From contig CP170502.1 of the NCBI GenBank assembly GCA_047947185.1, positions 1,736,001-1,800,000 on the forward strand: a DNA stretch of 64,000 nucleotides, written 5' to 3'. Origin of the DNA: JANQJA01 sp047947185 (GTDB lineage: Bacteria; Pseudomonadota; Gammaproteobacteria; Pseudomonadales; Azotimanducaceae). Made by a program: the position numbers and the translations under genes. Under the pieces are notes generated by a model. That model was not told the origin of the DNA. It worked only from the letters and a program-made list of their open reading frames with translations, and made no database searches. Shown here one piece after another: positions 61,284 through 64,000 of the stretch (positions are counted from its first letter, which is position 1; each line of letters begins with the position of its first letter).

Positions 61284-63329
61284 ATGGCAAATCCGGAAAT
61301 CAATCGCTGGGCGGGGCTATGGTTGCTCTGCCTCTGCTGTCTGCTCTATGCACCAGACCTGCTGTCGACAACGCTGGTCGGTCCGTTCCGTACGCAGGCC
61401 GATGCTGAACTTGCCCGGGAAGCGCTTGGCAGCACCGCGGTCATAGCAACAAAAGTGACCACCGAGCCGGCTGACTACATTGTTGTCTCTGACCGCGCCG
61501 GACCACAACTGGGCCGGGCACTGTTGGCCGAACTGGCGCGGGCCGGCATCAGGGACGTTGTTTATGTTCGTACCGGAGAATTTGGTGGCCGCGTCTCTGC
61601 AGGTGTGTACGTCGGCACGGAGAGCGCGGGCCGACGTGTCCGCCAGCTTGCCGATCGTGGCTTTACCTTCCAGACCCTGCCCCGGAAGATGCAGGAAGTC
61701 AGTCTGGGCTGGCTGACCACCACAGACCCGGTATCGCCAGCCCAAATTGCGGCGATAGAACAGCAACTGGGATACAGCCTGACCACTGAACAGGTGGCAG
61801 GTGAAAGCAACGCATCATCCCCCGATGTCGATGTCAGCCTTGAAGTGCCCGGGGTGCAGGCGACGCCTCGCGAAGAACCCGCAGTAACCCAGACGCCCGT
61901 CGAAACCGGTCAGCCGGCGCCAACCGGGGTGTTGCCAGAGACACCTGAAATCCTGGGTGAGGACACGGTGGCGGCCGCTCAGGAATCATTCCCAGTCACT
62001 GAGCCAGTACCGGACTTCACGCCGGCGCCAACCGGTGACATGGCGGCGGCCAGCCAGCAGGCGCAGCGTGACACCCCCGCACAGTCCGCCGAACCCCTGG
62101 GCACACTGGCGCCTGCCACTGCCCCGGTGCACGACGCGGCTCCAGAACAGCATCCCCTGGACAGGCGTCTGCTGGCGGGGCTGCTCCTTGGCGCACTGGT
62201 GATGGTGGTACTCGTGTTATTTGCCCTGTCGCGCCGCAGGACAGGGAAACCTGCGGGCGAGAACATGGACGACCTGCCGCCCCTGCAGCAGGCCGCAGCG
62301 CAGGCGACGCCGGCCCCCGCACCCGCGCAACCCGACACCTCCACACCTGCACCCGAAAGTCCACAGGACCAGGCCCTGCTGGAGACACTTGACGTCTCTG
62401 ACCGCCGCGCCATTGATCTCATTGGTGACCTGGTGGCGCTTGCCCAGGTTGAGCATGGCGCCGGCAACACGCTTGAGCTCGACGCCCTGCTGCTGGCATT
62501 TGTCAATGACGCAAGGACCACACACGCCATCAGCACGATTCGGTACCGGCCCGGCTCTGCACTGCCGAAGGTCACAGCAAATGCCGACAGCCTGCGGCGA
62601 TTGCTGGGCATACTGGTCCAGCAGGTCGTGAGCTTCGACGACGCGGCCCACATTCTAATGACAGCGTCCTATACAACTGAACCCACAGGGCAACTCCGGG
62701 TGCAACTGGTCAATGAGGCTGCACTCCTGACGGAAGCTGAACTGCAGGCGGTTCGCGACACCTGGTCGCACCCGGGCACGCGGTTTGCTATTGCCGGGCA
62801 GATTGCCGGCAGGATGGGCGGGCATATTGACCTGGCCAGTCGATTTGGTCTGGGTACCCAACTCAGCCTGGCGCTGCAACTGCCGGAGTCCAGGCAATCG
62901 ACCGGCACAACCGACTCAAGCCACCTGACCGCTGCAGCGGCTGAAAAGACTGCAAAAGAGATCACGCAAGAATTCCAGTTCGCTACCCGTACCAGCAGCA
63001 CCCTGGGCGAAACCCCATTGCCTGGCATGCAGGTAGAAACCAGGGATCCGGTAGAACGTTTTGTTGCCCAGCTTGAGCAACAACTTGCCGACATCGAAAG
63101 AGCCCGGGCCAGCGGTGACCTGGACACCCTGGCCCGCATCGCAAAGTGGACAGCCCGGTATGCCGGCGGCACAGGCATGACCCAACTGGCAGAACGCCTG
63201 AACAGGTTTCACAGTGCGATGGTGCAGGGCCAGGAAATTGCTGCACTGGCGCAACTGACGCCCGTCTACATGGCCACCAGGGATGTGCAGCCAGAAAGGC
63301 CCGCCGCAGCACAATCCAACATCGCCTAG
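61284..63329 (+). CDS. SPOR-like membrane protein with degenerate kinase-like domains
   Basis: 681 aa. A signal/helix at residues 8-28, a SPOR-like segment (LVGPFRTQADAELAREALGS), a long Pro/Ala/Thr-rich linker, a second helix near 300-320 (LLAGLLLGALVMVVLVLFAL), then a region reminiscent of a histidine-kinase ATPase (AGQIAGRMGGHIDLASRFGLGTQLSLALQL) and a C-terminal piece like an HPt domain (ARIAKWTARYAGGTGMTQLA). The N-box Asn and the HPt His are not at the expected positions, so catalysis is doubtful. It may be an envelope-anchored signalling scaffold. ATG 61284 is used; the ribosome binding site is weak. Confidence 0.6.
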   Translation: MANPEINRWAGLWLLCLCCLLYAPDLLSTTLVGPFRTQADAELAREALGSTAVIATKVTTEPADYIVVSDRAGPQLGRALLAELARAGIRDVVYVRTGEFGGRVSAGVYVGTESAGRRVRQLADRGFTFQTLPRKMQEVSLGWLTTTDPVSPAQIAAIEQQLGYSLTTEQVAGESNASSPDVDVSLEVPGVQATPREEPAVTQTPVETGQPAPTGVLPETPEILGEDTVAAAQESFPVTEPVPDFTPAPTGDMAAASQQAQRDTPAQSAEPLGTLAPATAPVHDAAPEQHPLDRRLLAGLLLGALVMVVLVLFALSRRRTGKPAGENMDDLPPLQQAAAQATPAPAPAQPDTSTPAPESPQDQALLETLDVSDRRAIDLIGDLVALAQVEHGAGNTLELDALLLAFVNDARTTHAISTIRYRPGSALPKVTANADSLRRLLGILVQQVVSFDDAAHILMTASYTTEPTGQLRVQLVNEAALLTEAELQAVRDTWSHPGTRFAIAGQIAGRMGGHIDLASRFGLGTQLSLALQLPESRQSTGTTDSSHLTAAAAEKTAKEITQEFQFATRTSSTLGETPLPGMQVETRDPVERFVAQLEQQLADIERARASGDLDTLARIAKWTARYAGGTGMTQLAERLNRFHSAMVQGQEIAALAQLTPVYMATRDVQPERPAAAQSNIA

Positions 63330-63347
63330 GGCGCGGAGCACAAGGGA

Positions 63348-63824
63348 ATGCCAGACCTGGACCGGATTGACAAACGTATACTCGAGGCCCTGCAACAGAA
63401 CGCCCGCATCAGCAACCTGGAACTTGCCGACAAGGTAGGGCTTTCACCCACGCCCTGCCTGCGTCGGGTGAAACGCCTGGAAGAAAGCGGGATCATCGAT
63501 CGCCACGTGACGCTGCTGAATGCGGACAAGCTGGGCCTCAACCTGATGGCCTACGTTGGCATTTCCATGGACCGCCATACACCCGACCGGTTTGAGACCT
63601 TTGAAGCAGAAATTACCAAACTGCCCGAGGTGCTCGAGTGTTCAATCGTCACCGGCCAGGATGCTGACTTCCTGCTGAAAGTGATTGTCAGTGACATGCA
63701 CCACTACGAGCGATTTCTGCTCGGTCACCTGACCCGTCTTGAAGGGGTAACCGGTGTCCACACCAGTTTTGTCCTGCGGAAACTGGTGGACCGGACCCAA
63801 CTACCGGTCCAGGCCACCAAATGA
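63348..63824 (+). CDS. Lrp/AsnC-family transcriptional regulator
   Basis: 158 aa. N-terminal winged HTH (DRIDKRILEALQQNARISNLELADKVGLSPTPCLRRVKRLEESGII), then the RAM ligand-binding domain with VLECSIVTGQDADFLLKVIVSD. It would respond to an amino acid and regulate metabolism genes. It starts 18 nt after the SPOR-like gene with GGGAA upstream and precedes the FAD oxidoreductase at 63898. Confidence 0.92.
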   Translation: MPDLDRIDKRILEALQQNARISNLELADKVGLSPTPCLRRVKRLEESGIIDRHVTLLNADKLGLNLMAYVGISMDRHTPDRFETFEAEITKLPEVLECSIVTGQDADFLLKVIVSDMHHYERFLLGHLTRLEGVTGVHTSFVLRKLVDRTQLPVQATK

Positions 63825-63897
63825 CCGACGCAAGCTGGCGCAGTGACAGGCGCAACGATTATGCTTGGATAAATCTGTACCAGAGAGGGAGCCGGGT

Positions 63898-64000
63898 GTG
63901 AGTGACGATACTGTTGATGTGCTGATTGTGGGTGCCGGTGCCTCGGGCGCTGCTGTTGCCTGGAGCCTGGCCGAGACCCGCATGCGGATTGTCTGCCTGG
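63898..64000 (+). CDS. FAD-dependent oxidoreductase (GMC-like), N-terminal fragment
   Basis: The first 34 codons of a gene that runs off the right edge. It starts with GTG (AGAGAGGGAG upstream), then the dinucleotide-binding motif VLIVGAGASGAAVAWSL. This is typical of GMC-type and other FAD oxidoreductases; the subfamily cannot be set from this part. Confidence 0.7.
   Translation, partial: MSDDTVDVLIVGAGASGAAVAWSLAETRMRIVCL

Overview
The window is about 64 kb of GC-rich DNA from a Gram-negative bacterium, most likely a free-living (possibly marine) gammaproteobacterium. The grounds are a TonB-dependent outer-membrane receptor, lipoprotein signals, acnD-prpF, a Tex protein, an Lrp/AsnC regulator and a gene stock dominated by acyl-CoA, terpenoid- or steroid-like and hydroxylated-substrate catabolism. 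I cannot name the genus. No rRNA, tRNA, CRISPR array, transposase or integrase was recognised.

Layout. 1-3.9 kb: the 5' part of a HalD/BesD-like oxygenase, an acyl-CoA dehydrogenase, a small membrane protein, and divergently an epoxide-hydrolase-like enzyme followed by a stand-alone HtaA-domain protein. 4.0-11.4 kb: a leftward set, DUF1800, DUF1501, esterase, DUF3604 (PHP-like) and a Cys-type sulfatase. 11.9-13.2 kb: a membrane protein, an ECF sigma factor and a small membrane partner. 13.6-21.4 kb: a TetR regulator divergent from a TonB-dependent receptor, an SCP2-like protein, two tandem PhyH-type dioxygenases, a GPH-type MFS transporter and a third PhyH dioxygenase. It reads as one regulated uptake-and-oxidation unit, with a clear promoter/operator between regulator and receptor. 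21.4-23.4 kb: decayed copies of the MFS/PhyH junction surround a ~1 kb islet holding a class II microcin-like precursor gene and a small membrane protein that could be its immunity protein. 23.4-31.6 kb: carboxymuconolactone-decarboxylase-like protein, acyl-CoA carboxylase carboxyltransferase, flavin monooxygenase, extended SDR, amidohydrolase and acyl-CoA dehydrogenase. 31.6-36.3 kb: a second epoxide-hydrolase-like enzyme, a polytopic membrane protein and a Baeyer-Villiger-type monooxygenase. 38-41.8 kb: prpF and acnD of the methylcitrate cycle. 42-51.9 kb: lipoprotein, LLM oxidoreductase, acyl-CoA dehydrogenase, SDR, secreted protein and an APC permease, interrupted by a 3.5 kb islet (LRR lipoprotein, SDR, NUDIX hydrolase) bounded by 255 bp direct repeats. 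52-64 kb: hybrid histidine kinase, Tex, ankyrin protein, a second GPH transporter, two lipoproteins, a degenerate kinase-like SPOR protein, an Lrp/AsnC regulator and the start of an FAD oxidoreductase.

Three GC-rich repeat arrays (23.08-23.40, 27.23-27.86 and 36.54-37.98 kb) occupy intergenic space. The two larger ones fill gaps between convergent genes and share a palindromic core.

The most notable points are the microcin-like locus, the two cargo islets bounded by duplicated host sequence without any recognisable recombinase, and the TetR/TonB/PhyH/MFS cluster. All functional assignments are by motif reading; no database search was run.
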